Below, piece after piece: positions 45,611 through 56,584 of a stretch of 64,000 bases of DNA. The stretch's first letter is position 1; the number at the start of each line of letters is the position of its first letter. The notes beneath the pieces are model-generated. The model ran no database searches, was not told the DNA's origin, and worked only from the letters and a program-made list of their open reading frames with translations. The translations under genes were made by a program, and so were the position numbers. Origin of the DNA: Polytolypa hystricis UAMH7299 (taxonomy: Eukaryota; Ascomycota; Eurotiomycetes; Onygenales). The stretch lies in the NCBI GenBank assembly GCA_002573605.1, contig PDNA01000142.1:23241-87240 (forward strand). Direction: 5' to 3'.

Positions 45611-47014
45611 ATGCCCTCCCGTTCAGAAGTCGCCTACTTTGGCGCCGGCCCCGCGCCCCTTCCTACTCCCATAATCGAATCCGCCGCGCAAGCCCTCATC
45701 AACTACGGCGACTGCGGTTTGGGCCTGGGTGAGATCTCCCACCGCTCACCCACCGCCAACAAGGTCCTCGCAGACGCCAAAGCCAGCCTGTCCACCTTCC
45801 TGGATATCCCAGATACCTATGAGATTCTGTTCATGCAGGCCGGAGGCTCTGGCGGGTTTGCGTCTATCGTACAGAACCTTATCAGCGTGTGGGTTGAGCG
45901 GAGGCGAAGGGCGATTGTAGCTTCGCTGGGAGGAGATGCAGCGGACGAGGAGGCAGTGTTTAAGGAGTTGAAGACGCAGGTTGAGCAGAAGTTGAAGATT
46001 GATTATTTGGTTACGGGGTCGTGGTCGTTGAAGGCTTCGCAGGAAGCCACGAGGCTTGTGGGTGATAAGGTTGTGAATGTCGCGCTGGATTCACGCAAGG
46101 CGAACAATGGGAAGTTTGGAACGATTCCGGCGGAGGATACGTGGAATCTTACGCCTACGAAGAAGGAAGGCGGAAAGGCTGCGCCCGCGTTCGTCTACTA
46201 TTGTGACAATGAGACTGTGGATGGTGTGGAGTTCCCAACATTCCCCAAAGCGTTGGAGTCGCAGGGAGGTGACGAGGAAGATGAACGCCTCGTCGTGGCA
46301 GATATGAGCTCGAACTTCATCAGCAGAAAGATCGACGTGAGCAAGTATGCAGTTATCTTTGTAAGTTTCCTCACCCCGCCCCCTGATCTAGTGCTAGCTA
46401 CACATTGGACCTCTCGCTAACAATTTGGAAAATCAATATAGGGAGGTGCCCAGAAGAACATCGGTATCGCCGGTATCACAATAATCATAATCCGCAAATC
46501 CCTCCTGCCTCCTCAGACCGCCACCCCACCCGCCGCTCTCCTCCGTAGACTCAATATTGGCGGCCTTCCCGGCCCCGTTGTCCTTGACTACGCAACGATC
46601 GCGAAGAATAACTCGCTCTACAATACCCTGCCAATCTTCAACCTGTGGATTGCCGGTGAGGTCGTCGCTGACCTTGTCCGCGTGTACGGTGACAAGAAAG
46701 CTAGCGGCCAGGAAGAGGTCTCAGGCCGCAAGGCTAACCTGCTGTACGGCGTGCTAGACAAGTATTCCAATGTGTACACAGTCGTGCCGGATAAGAGCGT
46801 ACGCAGCAGAATGAATATTTGCTTCCGCGTGCATGGAGGAGATGCGGAGAAGGAGAAGGCGTTTTTGGCTGGTGCGGAAAAGAGACTTTTGCAAGGTCTC
46901 AAGGGTCATAGAAGTGTCGGCGGTATTCGCGCGAGCAATTATAACGCTGTGCCTCTGGAGAATGTGGAGAAGCTGGTGGCGTATCTCGATGACTATGCGA
47001 ATGGAAAGGAGTGA
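45611..47014 (+). CDS. SER1: Phosphoserine aminotransferase
   Basis: PLP enzyme converting 3-phosphohydroxypyruvate and glutamate to phosphoserine (serine synthesis). Exons 45611-46360 and 46442-47014 give 440 aa. Family features: F-G-A-G-P-A-P-L-P at the N-terminus, G-L-G-L-G-E-I-S-H-R-S, F-M-Q-A-G-G-S-G-G-F, A-D-M-S-S-N-F-I-S-R-K, and the PLP-lysine motif G-G-A-Q-K-N-I-G, which opens exon 2. C-terminal blocks R-S-R-M-N-I-C-F-R and V-G-G-I-R-A-S-N-Y-N-A are complete. Length is slightly above bacterial SerC, as usual in fungi. Several Gcn4-controlled neighbours are not needed to explain it; the shared promoter with homoaconitase is notable. Confidence 0.96.
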
Positions 47015-47353
47015 AATGAGATTATGTGGTTCTTGTAGGATACGATACCCCCGAGGGGATGGAGAAGGGATTTTCATTTTGGAATTGACTAAGCATACTT
47101 TCAACAGGAATGAAAGGTTTTCGGGTGCAAAGACAACAAAAGAAAGAAGAATGAAAAGGAATGTATCAGACGGAGGGATGGGATGGATACATCATGGATT
47201 TCTCTATTGGAGACAATTTCAACCTGGACTCCAAGGCTATGCAAAAGAAAAGAAAAGAAGAATGAATATAGGCATGGGAATATAGAATCTACCCAATAAT
47301 TCTGTGCCCTTAGACAAATCATATCGAAATTTCAAAATGGTATGATTATATCT
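47015..47353. other. Convergent 3' intergenic region
   Basis: 339 bp between the stop codons of phosphoserine aminotransferase and the CYC2-like gene. It presumably holds both 3' UTRs. No coding signal. Confidence 0.6.
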
Positions 47354-48604
47354 CTAAAGTTTCCAAACAGTCCAATCCTTGAGGTCCAACTGGCTCAAAA
47401 GTCCGCGTAATGGGCCTTGGACTTCATTCCCATTTTGCCAGGTCTTGGGTCCAGCGAGGAAACTGATAAACCCATCCGGTCCAGATATGAGAATGAGCTT
47501 TTTGCTAGCTTTTGAGGCGACTCTGGCATTTCCTTTGGGAGGGGGTTGTTGTGTGTTTGTTGTTTTCGTAAAGCCCAGTATGGACTGTGGGGTAATAAGA
47601 CTGCCTTCCTCATCCACGAAATAGTCAACGGTTAACCTGGGATAATGCGCTTTTATATCGTCGAGGTACTTGACAGTGAGGCTCGGTTCCGATAGAGGGT
47701 CGTCTATCGTGGGGGGTTCATCGACAGGAGCACCGGCTGCAGCGCTAAATATCCTCCGCCACCATGGCTTTCTTGACCGCGAATCTATCGCACGCAATGA
47801 GGATATATCGTTAACACCACCTATACAGTCTTCCCTCCGCCTATTAGCCCATAGTATATGCATTCTCGAGCTCCGGCTATTCTGGAATAATGTGTGGGCG
47901 GCTTGGAGGGCAGGCGCAATACCCGTTCCTCCAGCGATGAAGAGCACGTCCTGGACGTCTGATGGGAACTCAAAGCCCATGTGTGGACCGCGCATGTCAA
48001 TTGTACTGCCAGGTTCAAGGGAATGGAGGTATCCAGAAACCTCCCCACCGGTTTCTTTGCGGATTAGGAATCGCAGGGCTTCCCTTTCTTCCGGATCTGT
48101 TGATAAATATGTCGTCGAAGTTGAATTGGCGGTGGGGGGTAGAGGTGTATAATCCCGTCCAATCTGCAGCTGGGGCTGCTTAAACTGCACACTCCAGACC
48201 CCTCGTTGCCATGCATCGTAGTAGACTTCTTCATTCAGTGACTCCGGCGTCGGGTGCAACGGTCGCATGGTGAATATGCTGCACGTGGAGGACACGGGTG
48301 TTTTGGACACGAGTTCGTACCGCGTAAATGTGTCTGGGTTGAGGATGGTGTCGAGAGCATCTTGATTCGAGCGCGTGTATGCTCCAATACCCGCGGCGAA
48401 GACGGTGACTATCGCGATTCGGAGCCAGGGGCGGCGTTTTGGAGGTGGGGAGGGAGGGGTAGAGGTGGTGGTGGATGTTGATGATGCATTGCGACGGGAA
48501 TAGATGTGACGAATTACGGGAGCATCTGGGACGCGGGCGCGCTTGGGAATCGAGGAGAAAGGCTGTATAATAACAAGCCGGGGGAGTGGTTTTGTGAACG
48601 TCAT
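47354..48604 (-). CDS. CYC2-like mitochondrial inner-membrane flavoprotein reductase
   Basis: Single exon, 416 aa. Residues 1-58 are an Arg/Ser/Thr-rich mitochondrial presequence ending in a proline-rich linker. One membrane helix at about 60-78 (L-R-I-A-I-V-T-V-F-A-A-G-I-G-A-Y) follows. The rest is a cytochrome-b5-reductase-like module: FAD-binding R-D-Y-T at about residue 150, G-x-V-S-G-Y-L-H-S-L-E-P-G, and the NAD(P)-binding G-G-T-G-I-A-P-A-L-Q-A near 225. This layout matches yeast Cyc2p, a mitochondrial oxidoreductase that supports haem attachment to cytochrome c. An NADH-cytochrome b5 reductase paralogue is the alternative. The C-terminus has the usual dinucleotide-domain strand I-L-I-S-G-P-D-G-F. 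It converges on phosphoserine aminotransferase. Confidence 0.8.
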   Translation of the reverse strand: MTFTKPLPRLVIIQPFSSIPKRARVPDAPVIRHIYSRRNASSTSTTTSTPPSPPPKRRPWLRIAIVTVFAAGIGAYTRSNQDALDTILNPDTFTRYELVSKTPVSSTCSIFTMRPLHPTPESLNEEVYYDAWQRGVWSVQFKQPQLQIGRDYTPLPPTANSTSTTYLSTDPEEREALRFLIRKETGGEVSGYLHSLEPGSTIDMRGPHMGFEFPSDVQDVLFIAGGTGIAPALQAAHTLFQNSRSSRMHILWANRRREDCIGGVNDISSLRAIDSRSRKPWWRRIFSAAAGAPVDEPPTIDDPLSEPSLTVKYLDDIKAHYPRLTVDYFVDEEGSLITPQSILGFTKTTNTQQPPPKGNARVASKASKKLILISGPDGFISFLAGPKTWQNGNEVQGPLRGLLSQLDLKDWTVWKL

Positions 48605-49079
48605 TTATGTGGAACGAGGGGGTTGAGGAGGATGAGGGAGCATCTCGAGTTTCGGTTGATTTGGTTTCCCCAACATTTCGTTCTCTGGGGGTTTTAGATA
48701 AGCTTGATCTAGCCTCGGCAGCTATGCCCTTTGCGGGTTAGACTTGTGGGATTAAAAGGTTCTTTCTTGACACCGAGGTAAAAATTACTGCGCCAGTCCA
48801 CAAGATCTTATTACTAGTCCTGTCAGGAGTCAAAGCTGTTGAAAGACAAACTTCATGGTTGATTTGGATAATTGCTTCATTAAATACCAAATTAAAGGAA
48901 ACTCCACACTAGGTAATGCGAGATCATAAACTAGTACATCTGCAAAGCAACCATTAATTGACTAAGTGATGATCTTCTGTTCGGTTCAGCGTCACCTTGG
49001 AGATGCAGTATTGTGAAATACTCCCGTTGCATTAAAAAGGCTGCCTAAATTGAAATATCTGAACACAAAACACCCCAAT
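48605..49079. other. Intergenic region
   Basis: 475 bp upstream of the CYC2-like gene and downstream of the F-box/ankyrin gene. No coding signal seen. Confidence 0.6.
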
Positions 49080-50444
49080 TCACTCAGTTTCGCTGCCTAT
49101 GGATCGAGATAGAGAAGGCGGGAAACCAGGTTGATTCAGCGCATTTGGCTTCGCACCGTTATCCAGCAACAAGACGATCATATTGTGGACGGTGCTCTCG
49201 GGCCCTTCGCTGGATGCTGCTTCGCACAGAATATGTAACGGAGTATTACCTCTAGGGCAATCATTCGGTTCAATGTCAACAGCAGATTTACCAGTTCTGA
49301 CAATAAGGTTCATTGCCTTCACTTCATGATGCCCAATGTCACCCTCTCGCATGAGTTCCCACAACTGACGATTTATATGCTCGGCCGGCCAGATGTACGG
49401 ATCAGCACTGAGCATCACCTTAATGACTTCTGAGCGGTATTGTCCCCTCGGACGCCACTTCACCCACTTCTTCTCTACCAAGTCTAGTGGAGTCATTTGC
49501 TCCTCGTCACGGGCAAATATATCTGCCTGTGCATCGACGAGCTTCTGGAAAATCTCCAGCCCCAGGGAACGATAGACGGCACAGTGCAGCAGAAAGTATC
49601 CTCCTTTTGCGCCGGGTCGGGGATTAAGGCTCTTCATTTCTCTGAGCAAGATCTCACATATATCCAAATTTCCGAGTGATAAGGCTAAGGAGAGCGGTAT
49701 ATCACGATTATGCATCTCTGCCCAAACATTGGCCCCGAGACTTATAAATAGCTGGGCGACAGGTAGATTTGAACACAAGGCTGCGATGTGCAATGGCGTA
49801 ATGCCGCTGTAAGCAGGTGCGAACGGATCACCATGAGCATCCCGTATTGCTTGAAAACCCTTTTGAGCAATAGTCACAGATGTAGCATCTCGAACAAAAA
49901 ACAAAGCATTCCAGCCATCACTGTGGTGCGCTGGTAAGACATCCGCACCGGCATCGAGTAGAAGTTGGACCCCTTCTTCGAAGTTTCTAGATATCGCAAA
50001 AATAAGAGGGCGCATGTCAGAATCGCCAAACCCGTTTCGATCATGAAAGCCATGAGAAAGCAGGGCTTCCATTATCACAGCATTTCGCGCCAGCAGTATA
50101 ACTGCTAACAAACTAAGGTCGCCGTGGACAAGAGTCCCGTTGGGATTATACCATGAAAACAATGCCTCATCTTTTCCTAGAAGATAATTGATGATGAACC
50201 CTAATTTCCATGACGGTGCGCACTGTGTCAGCCGTTGCGATGGCTTGGCTATCAGCATGGGTGTTCGTGCCTGGTCCTTAGCACCCGTATGCTGGATTGT
50301 CTCGAAATTCAATCCCCTGCCATATAGTTCTGAAGTCAGGAGATCTGTGAACTGAAAGCAGGTCCGCAGAAGGGAGTTGAGATCATTGTCACCCAGGAAC
50401 TCGCTGATTTGATAGATGATCTCAGTAGGGAGATTGGAAAGCAT
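49080..50444 (-). CDS. F-box and ankyrin-repeat protein, 454 aa
   Basis: Single exon. An F-box at residues 1-45 (L-S-N-L-P-T-E-I-I-Y-Q-I-S-E-F-L, then D-L-N-S-L-L-R-T-C-F-Q-F) is followed by about seven ankyrin units. Clear ones are R-P-L-I-F-A-I-S-R-N-F-E-E-G-V-Q-L-L-L-D-A-G-A, G-I-T-P-L-H-I-A-A-L-C-S-N, L-L-H-C-A-V-Y-R-S-L-G and G-N-T-P-L-H-I-L-C-E-A. The architecture (N-terminal F-box plus ankyrins) is common in filamentous ascomycetes and would give an SCF adaptor that reads proteins through ankyrin contacts. No substrate can be inferred. Start: first ATG, directly at the F-box. Confidence 0.85.
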   Translation of the reverse strand: MLSNLPTEIIYQISEFLGDNDLNSLLRTCFQFTDLLTSELYGRGLNFETIQHTGAKDQARTPMLIAKPSQRLTQCAPSWKLGFIINYLLGKDEALFSWYNPNGTLVHGDLSLLAVILLARNAVIMEALLSHGFHDRNGFGDSDMRPLIFAISRNFEEGVQLLLDAGADVLPAHHSDGWNALFFVRDATSVTIAQKGFQAIRDAHGDPFAPAYSGITPLHIAALCSNLPVAQLFISLGANVWAEMHNRDIPLSLALSLGNLDICEILLREMKSLNPRPGAKGGYFLLHCAVYRSLGLEIFQKLVDAQADIFARDEEQMTPLDLVEKKWVKWRPRGQYRSEVIKVMLSADPYIWPAEHINRQLWELMREGDIGHHEVKAMNLIVRTGKSAVDIEPNDCPRGNTPLHILCEAASSEGPESTVHNMIVLLLDNGAKPNALNQPGFPPSLSRSIGSETE

Positions 50445-51360
50445 GTTGCGCTGAGGAGTGGGAACAAGACAGGAGAATGAGTTGATGGCCCTACTGAGTC
50501 CAAATAGATGGTAAGCTGGTATATTTACTCGCAGAACCTCATTGTGAAGGGCTGAACCTCCTCTCTACTCGGCCAGTTTCTCTCAAAGATCTCCGCTCGA
50601 GGATCTGACTATTGTCCCAGGAACTGACAACGCGCTGGCTTTGTCGGATACACGTTCGGATTCTTACAACGAGTATATCTACGCGTTTTGGCAGCTACTA
50701 GATATTGAACTGATAACCTGGACACATTACCAGCGTTTGTCTATGCATTCTACCGCGCGATCTAACCCTAGGAATGCAACTATCGCTGGTTTTTGCTGTA
50801 TTGGACTGAACCGAAAGGGAGAAGTGTGTGTGGCATAGATCTACTTTTACACGTAGGATTCTAGATGAATTGGTAGTGAATTAAAGGGCTCAGGGCTAGA
50901 ATTGACATATCAAACATTGACAACCACAATAACACATGCCGCGGTCAATTACAACCAGGGGGCAACTAGCAACATTCGCTCGTAGCGTTGCTTCAAATCA
51001 AGTAGGGGATTGTAGCATTGTCAGTGACAGGAGATTTATTTGTCTGTCATCACCGTCGAGTAAATACGCTAGGCTGAAAGCGGAACAGGCAAGGGGGAAA
51101 TAAGGTGCTTATCTAATTGCAATGCGCTAAACCGCATCGAGTGAAGATGATGATCCTCGCTGATTTCTCCATTGAAGCGAAAGACAACAACAATGGCACT
51201 GTGGAAGAGCAGATTAATCTGTCCTTCACAACAGGTGGCTCAGCTTCAATGAATACCATTACGTTTATTCATGACTTTATGACATAACTGTGCGGGTGAA
51301 ACGATCATATAATCATTCTCTTTCTCTGATGGCGACGACGACCGGTCTCCTTGAATTCTC
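50445..51360. other. Divergent intergenic region
   Basis: 916 bp between the minus-strand F-box/ankyrin gene and the plus-strand permease gene. Only short frames occur. The 51246-51635 minus frame is antisense to the permease N-terminus and is composition-driven. Confidence 0.5.
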
Positions 51361-53279
51361 ATGATACGCAATAGAATGGCGCCCGTCGCATTCTCTGAAC
51401 CTCGACGGCCCGGCGCACACCTGTCCAGAGACTCCCTCGAACTCGCCTCTCTAGCCTCTTCCTCTGGACAGACCGATGATCGCACTTCGCGGTCGTCCTC
51501 ACCCTCAGGGATATCCTCCTCCCGCAAGGCCTCTCTCGAAAATGAGGATCCGCTCTCTGAACCGCTATTCGACGCTACCCGCACCAGACACGCTCGTTCA
51601 TATTCCGTCTCCTCCGCATTTGATTTTGGAAGCAACCTATTTCCACTTTCGCAAACTGCTGGCGGCTATGCGCCCTTGGGAGCTCCCTCCGCTGTCTCCT
51701 TAGATCCAGAAGGGGGCGCCAGTGGAGTGACGCTGGAAAAGCACAAAACGCTCACATTTCTTAACGGATTGTCCTTGATTATCGGGATCGTTATAGGTTC
51801 CGGGATTTTCTCGTCTCCGGGGCGTGTGAACATAAACGCTGGTTCGCCAGGTGCATCCCTTCTTGTGTGGGCAGTTGCTGGTGTGCTGGCATGGACGGGA
51901 GCCGCAAGCTATGCAGAGTTGGGAGGCGCAATACCGCTGAATGGAGGCGCACAGGTCTACCTGGCTAAAATATTCGGGGAATTGATGGGGTTTCTGTTCA
52001 CTTGGTGCGCAGTTTTTGTCTTGAAACCGGGCTCCGCAGCCATCATCTCCATAATTTTTGGCGAATACGTGGTCCGAGCTTTTGCCGGGGCGGATGTAGA
52101 AACGATAAATCCGTGGGTTAATAAAGGGGTGGCGCTTGTGGGTCTTAGCTCGGTTACGGCTCTGAATTGCATTTCTACGCGGTTGGGCACTCGCATTGGG
52201 GATATGTTTATGTTTTTCAAGTTTGTCGCACTACTTGGCGTTACTATTATTGGGATTGTTGTTGCGGCTACGGGCTTCTCGCACAAGGGAGATCCGAACC
52301 GGGAATGGAAATCGAAAAATTGGTTTGACGGGACCAGCACTGATGTCTCCAGCTGGGCAGTTGCACTGTATGCTGGCCTCTGGGCATTCGATGGCTGGGA
52401 TAATGTATGTTACCCCTGAACATTTTTGGCTACGTTTCATGGGCACTTCTCTAACTTCAACAGACCAGCTACGTGACTGGAGAATTCAAAAATCCAACAC
52501 GAGACCTTCCCCGAGTCATACATACCGCCATGCCGCTCATCATCATGTCCTACATCCTCGCAAACATGTCATACTTCTTCGTCCTCTCATCTTCCACCAT
52601 TAACAGCACTAACACTGTGGCCGTTCAATTTGGCGGCCAAGTCTTCGGCCCCATCGGCGCTCTAATACTAGCCCTCGTGGTATCAGCCAGCTGTATCGGC
52701 GCCCTGAACGCCACCACATTTACCAGCGGTCGACTCATCTATGCCGCAGGCCGAGAGGGCTACTTGCCATCATTATTCGGCAAGCTCGGAATCGCAGGCT
52801 CTGCAAATGCAACAGGCGGCCGACTCCGACAGCGCTCATGGTTCAAGAAGGCCCTAATCCGCGTTTTCGGCGACGACATTGGTATCGGCTACACGCCAAT
52901 CTACGCTATGATATTCAATGCTACGCTGTGCGCGGCATACATTGCCGTCGGCGAGTTTGGGACCCTAGTCACTTTCTACGGCGTGGCAGGGTATACATTC
53001 TACTTTCTCACCGTTTTGGGCTTGATAGTCCTTCGCATCAAGGAACCCCATCTCGAACGCCCGTATAAAACGTGGATCACGACACCCATTATTTTCTGCT
53101 GCGTTAGTTTATTCTTGCTCAGTCGTGCGGTGTTTGCGGAGCCCCTGCAAACGCTTATTGTTGTGGGATTTGTGATTGCGGGGATCCCTGTGTATTATTG
53201 GCGGATAAGCACGAGGGATGGGAGGAGTAAGTTTGGTGGTGATGCGTGGAAATTTTGGAAGAGATGGCGGCGGAGATGA
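51361..53279 (+). CDS. Amino-acid permease, high-affinity methionine permease-like (MUP1/LAT family)
   Basis: Plasma-membrane APC-superfamily transporter. Exons 51361-52404 and 52464-53279 (donor GTATGT, acceptor CAACAG) give 619 aa. Residues 1-130 are a hydrophilic Ser/Arg/Glu-rich N-terminal tail, likely a ubiquitination/endocytosis region. Twelve hydrophobic segments follow. Family motifs: G-L-S-L-I-I-G-I-V-I-G-S-G-I-F (TM1), Y-A-E-L-G-G-A-I-P-L-N-G-G-A-Q-V-Y-L (TM3), and W-A-F-D-G-W-D-N at the exon junction followed by V-T-G-E-F-K-N-P-T-R-D-L-P. A long loop at about 460-480 has R-L-R-Q-R-S-W-F-K-K. The Mup1-type call rests on these blocks; the substrate may instead be another large neutral amino acid. 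ATG 51376 is a possible second start. Confidence 0.88.
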
Positions 53280-53547
53280 TTGGCCGCTTGCCTATCTCTA
53301 GTTGGAGTATGCCTTTTTTTTCCGTGCTTGTGGAATAGATACTTTGTAATTAATAGATTCTAGGAGGATCCCGGTTGGAGGGAAATCCGAATATCCCTAT
53401 ATTCTTATCTGAGCCTTTTTATTTTCTGTTTCAACTAGCTAATTATGAGATTATGGCCAATTTTCTTTCTCGCATTTCAGGGGAGAGCGATTTCTCTCTG
53501 ATCATGTGAACACAAATATTATGCCAGCAGCCCCTTAATTCCTTTTC

Positions 53548-54999
53548 TTAGCTGCTAAGGAACGCAGTCTCAACCCCTCTGAACTCGAAATACTTCCTCG
53601 TCTCCTCGTCCTCTTTCACTTTCTCAATCAACTCATTCTCCAATGCAATCAGGATCTCGCACCCTTCGTCTGGATCCCCCGTCGGTCGCGGTGGATAAAT
53701 GACAACTATCCCTTCCGCCAAAACACTCGTGGGATGTCGAAAAGCCACGGGTCTCCCGAACCCAAAGTCCGCTTCGCAGATGCGGCTATCACGCCAATCC
53801 GTCATTATGATAGACATGGGTGGGAACGAGTTGGCGCGTAAGAGGAGAGAGGTTTTGTCGCGGACCGGGGCCACCATGTCCAGCACCTTGTTTAGGCTGC
53901 CTTCCGTTGCGCTGTTTGTGAGAGAGCGGATGTAGGACGCCAGACGCGATAGTGGAGCCTCGGAGATGACCTCTGCGATAGATGGTTGTTGGACCGGCGT
54001 GGTTGTGGATAGCGCGGAAAATAATACGTTTCCCTGGATACGCTCTGGTGGGCGCGGATGGAGCCGGTGTCTCATGTTCACGGCCTCTCCCCACAAGATT
54101 GACGAGGACATGTTAGGCTTATACATTGGGGCCCGATGCTTGGTGAGAATCCGCCATATGAAGGAGGAGAGTGCGTCGTAGGTTGATATCCAAGCGCCAT
54201 CAGTAGGCGTAGCGATCTTTTTCAGTTCCGCAGCTTTGCTCTTGGGGAGATGGAAGAGAACAAAGGAGGATGGCCGGTGATCGGGATGTCTTTCAGGTGG
54301 AGAAGGGCCGTCAATTTTGTCTTCCTCGGGGATATCTTTCGGGAGGAAGCGCGTATGATCGAGACATGCTGGGTCCCAGCTTGGAGGAACCGTGTGGTTG
54401 ACGATAGAGTAGCAGTTTTCAGCGAGCTGATGCACCTCACTCGCCCAACCCATGATATCATTAGCAACGTGGTGATGGTGCATGCTAAAAATCAGCCCTC
54501 CTGGTATGAAGTTTGCCTGGAATGCAGCCATGACAGGATTAGCGTTGAGAGAGCATTCGGGCTTCTCCCCGTACGTCATCCCTTCGATGCTGAAGACTGC
54601 AATGTCCCCCAGACTCGGCGAGGTAAACCCAGATTTTTCGAGGTCAGAGAATGATGGGAAATTGTCTTCCGGTGTGTCGAGCCATCGCACGACGAACTTG
54701 ATAGTGCTCTCTCTTTTCTTCACAATAGAATGGTGGCCGTCTCCATCCTTCTCGACCATCCCCACCAGCTGTCTGCATTGGCTGACGGTCCGCTCGAGGC
54801 CTTCCTTCAGCACTGCAGCAACATTGCTCTTATCTGCCTCATCCAATTTGAAAAAGAGTGCGTAGTTATTATAAGTGCGAGCAGTTAGATAGTCAATAGT
54901 AGAAATTTTAAATCTTTCTTCGTCTGGATCATTTTGATAATCTGATGCATGAAGATGGAATTCTTCTCTCTTTGCCATGAGTGCAGATTCCCAGGTCAA
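53548..54999 (-). CDS. BAHD/trichothecene 3-O-acetyltransferase-type acyltransferase, 483 aa
   Basis: Single exon. Cytosolic CoA-dependent acyltransferase family (Pfam Transferase). The catalytic H-x-x-x-D is in H-H-H-H-V-A-N-D-I-M-G-W at about residue 177-182, and the structural D-F-G-F-G motif is near residue 420 (E-A-D-F-G-F-G-R-P). W-G-E-A-V-N-M-R-H-R-L lies in between, as in the trichothecene and related acetyltransferases. The N-terminus opens with S-T-I-D-Y-L-T-A-R-T-Y-N-N-Y-A-L-F-F-K-L, typical of the fungal branch. The acceptor may be an alcohol, amine or polyketide and cannot be read. Neighbours (permease, ankyrin genes) do not form a metabolite cluster. It converges with the permease, 268 bp between stops. 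Confidence 0.88.
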   Translation of the reverse strand: MTWESALMAKREEFHLHASDYQNDPDEERFKISTIDYLTARTYNNYALFFKLDEADKSNVAAVLKEGLERTVSQCRQLVGMVEKDGDGHHSIVKKRESTIKFVVRWLDTPEDNFPSFSDLEKSGFTSPSLGDIAVFSIEGMTYGEKPECSLNANPVMAAFQANFIPGGLIFSMHHHHVANDIMGWASEVHQLAENCYSIVNHTVPPSWDPACLDHTRFLPKDIPEEDKIDGPSPPERHPDHRPSSFVLFHLPKSKAAELKKIATPTDGAWISTYDALSSFIWRILTKHRAPMYKPNMSSSILWGEAVNMRHRLHPRPPERIQGNVLFSALSTTTPVQQPSIAEVISEAPLSRLASYIRSLTNSATEGSLNKVLDMVAPVRDKTSLLLRANSFPPMSIIMTDWRDSRICEADFGFGRPVAFRHPTSVLAEGIVVIYPPRPTGDPDEGCEILIALENELIEKVKEDEETRKYFEFRGVETAFLSS

Positions 55000-55155
55000 G
55001 GATGTCGTTATGTTTAGAGGATACTATGTAGTTGGCAGAATTTAAATTCCAATTCATGACTTTTGCCCCGAGAACACTCGCGCATTCTAAACCTTGGGTT
55101 GTGGCGTCCCCTGGTAGGAAGGCATGACATCATCCCCAGTTGGGAAATCCAGGCT

Positions 55156-56584
55156 ATGACTGACTGCCTATCTCATTTGTGCTTACTACATATTAGCGCC
55201 CTTGATAGGGATGTGGCGGGCAATTCCCACCCTCTCCATCTTGCAGCTCGGGAAGGTCATCTTGATGTTGTTAAGCTGCTCCTCGACAGTGGGGCTGAAA
55301 AGGACAGGCCAGGATTCAACGACTTGACCCCTTTGGGTTTGTCCCTAAATGTCGCCTACCCAGCGCGTGCCGCTCCCAACCAACTCGAAACTATGAAACT
55401 GTTAGTGGAGTACGGGGCTGACATCAACAAGTCCTATCTGGTATTTAGCGACCTGTTTTATTTTTATCTTTTTCGGCATGTTGGAAATCCGCTAAACATA
55501 AACCATTACAGTTGTTTGATGCAGTCTCCTTACGTGACCAATCTATAATTAAATATCTACTAGACCACGGCGGGTCGATAAACTCCCGCAACCCAGGAGA
55601 TTATTCACTCCTTGGCCACGCCGCGGGAAGCACGGATTACAAAACAGTAGAATTCCTCCTCCAAAATGGCGCAGTTTTGGAGAATCCAGTTGATGGATGC
55701 CCGAATCCTGCGCTATCATCAGCTGCGGAGAAAGAGAAGTTAGATACACAACCATTGCTTTTTGCTCATGCTGATGACAATACACGATCCAAGTATGGTG
55801 AGGCAATCGTCGTTGCAGCAGGTGCTGGACATTTAGAAGCAGTCAAAGTGCTGTTGGCTTCAGGTGTGGATCTGGAATCCCCAGGTGAAATGGGTCAAAG
55901 AGCTCTGCACGCGGCATGTGCTTCCACAGTCCCGCTGCCGGAAATGGTGGCTTATTAGTCGGCCAATATTCAGAGATAAATGCCTGTGACAATCGGGGAG
56001 ATACTCCATGTATGTTAGTCCATTTTCCTATTTCATCTTTGAGAGCTAATGAATCGAAAATAGTACATTCACATTTATCTGCGTGGCGACAAGACCCAAT
56101 AGTGACTAGGCAGCTTTTAAGCGCTGGTGCGGATCTCACAGCTAGGAACCGCGCAGGGCAGACACCGCTCCTTACACTTGCAGGAAATATACGGTGTCCC
56201 AATCATTTGAAACACGAAACCCAATCTTCATCCACCACGGTACTCAAATTGATGCTTGACACTGGCTGTGATATGAGAGCGAAGGATAGTAACGGTCGAA
56301 GTGCACTGCATGCACTAGCTCTGTGCCGCATCGCTTGTAAAACAGGAGAGTGTGTAGCGGATACTGCTACCTTGTTATTACAATGGGGGGCTGAAATCGA
56401 TGCAGTCGATAACGATCACTGGACTACAGCAGATATCCTGAACGCCGACTTGCGTTTCAACACGGCCAAACTTTTCAAATCTACCCTCGATACTTTTTCT
56501 TTGGGGAGGAAGTGTGGAAAATTGACCGTAAAAAGGAGATTGGAAATGTTGGCAGAACAGACGCGAGTGCGACTACGCCCCTGA
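55156..56584 (+). pseudogene. Ankyrin-repeat protein with a single-base frameshift
   Basis: Three exons fit: 55156-55440, 55512-56009 and 56064-56584. Intron 1 is 55441-55511, with branch-like CTAAAC. Intron 2 is 56010-56063, GTATGT with CTAAT and AATAG. Ankyrin units are clear: H-P-L-H-L-A-A-R-E-G-H-L-D-V-V-K-L-L-L-D-S-G-A, A-L-H-A-A-C-A-S, D-N-R-G-D-T-P, G-Q-T-P-L-L-T-L-A and R-S-A-L-H-A-L-A-L. Near 55951-55953 the frame breaks: one frame runs P-E-M-V-A-Y then stops, and the next frame picks up L-L-V-G-Q-Y-S-E-I-N-A-C-D. One missing T in a TT run would restore a continuous protein of about 434 aa. So this is a recent pseudogene, a strain allele or a sequencing error. Intact splice sites on both sides favour recent loss or error. 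Confidence 0.7.

Noticed and set aside
51246..51635. 129-codon minus ORF antisense to the permease N-terminus
   Set aside because: Shadow of the real plus-strand exon.
47354..56584. Secondary-metabolite cluster around the acyltransferase
   Set aside because: No PKS, NRPS, terpene cyclase or P450 neighbour; flanking genes are unrelated.
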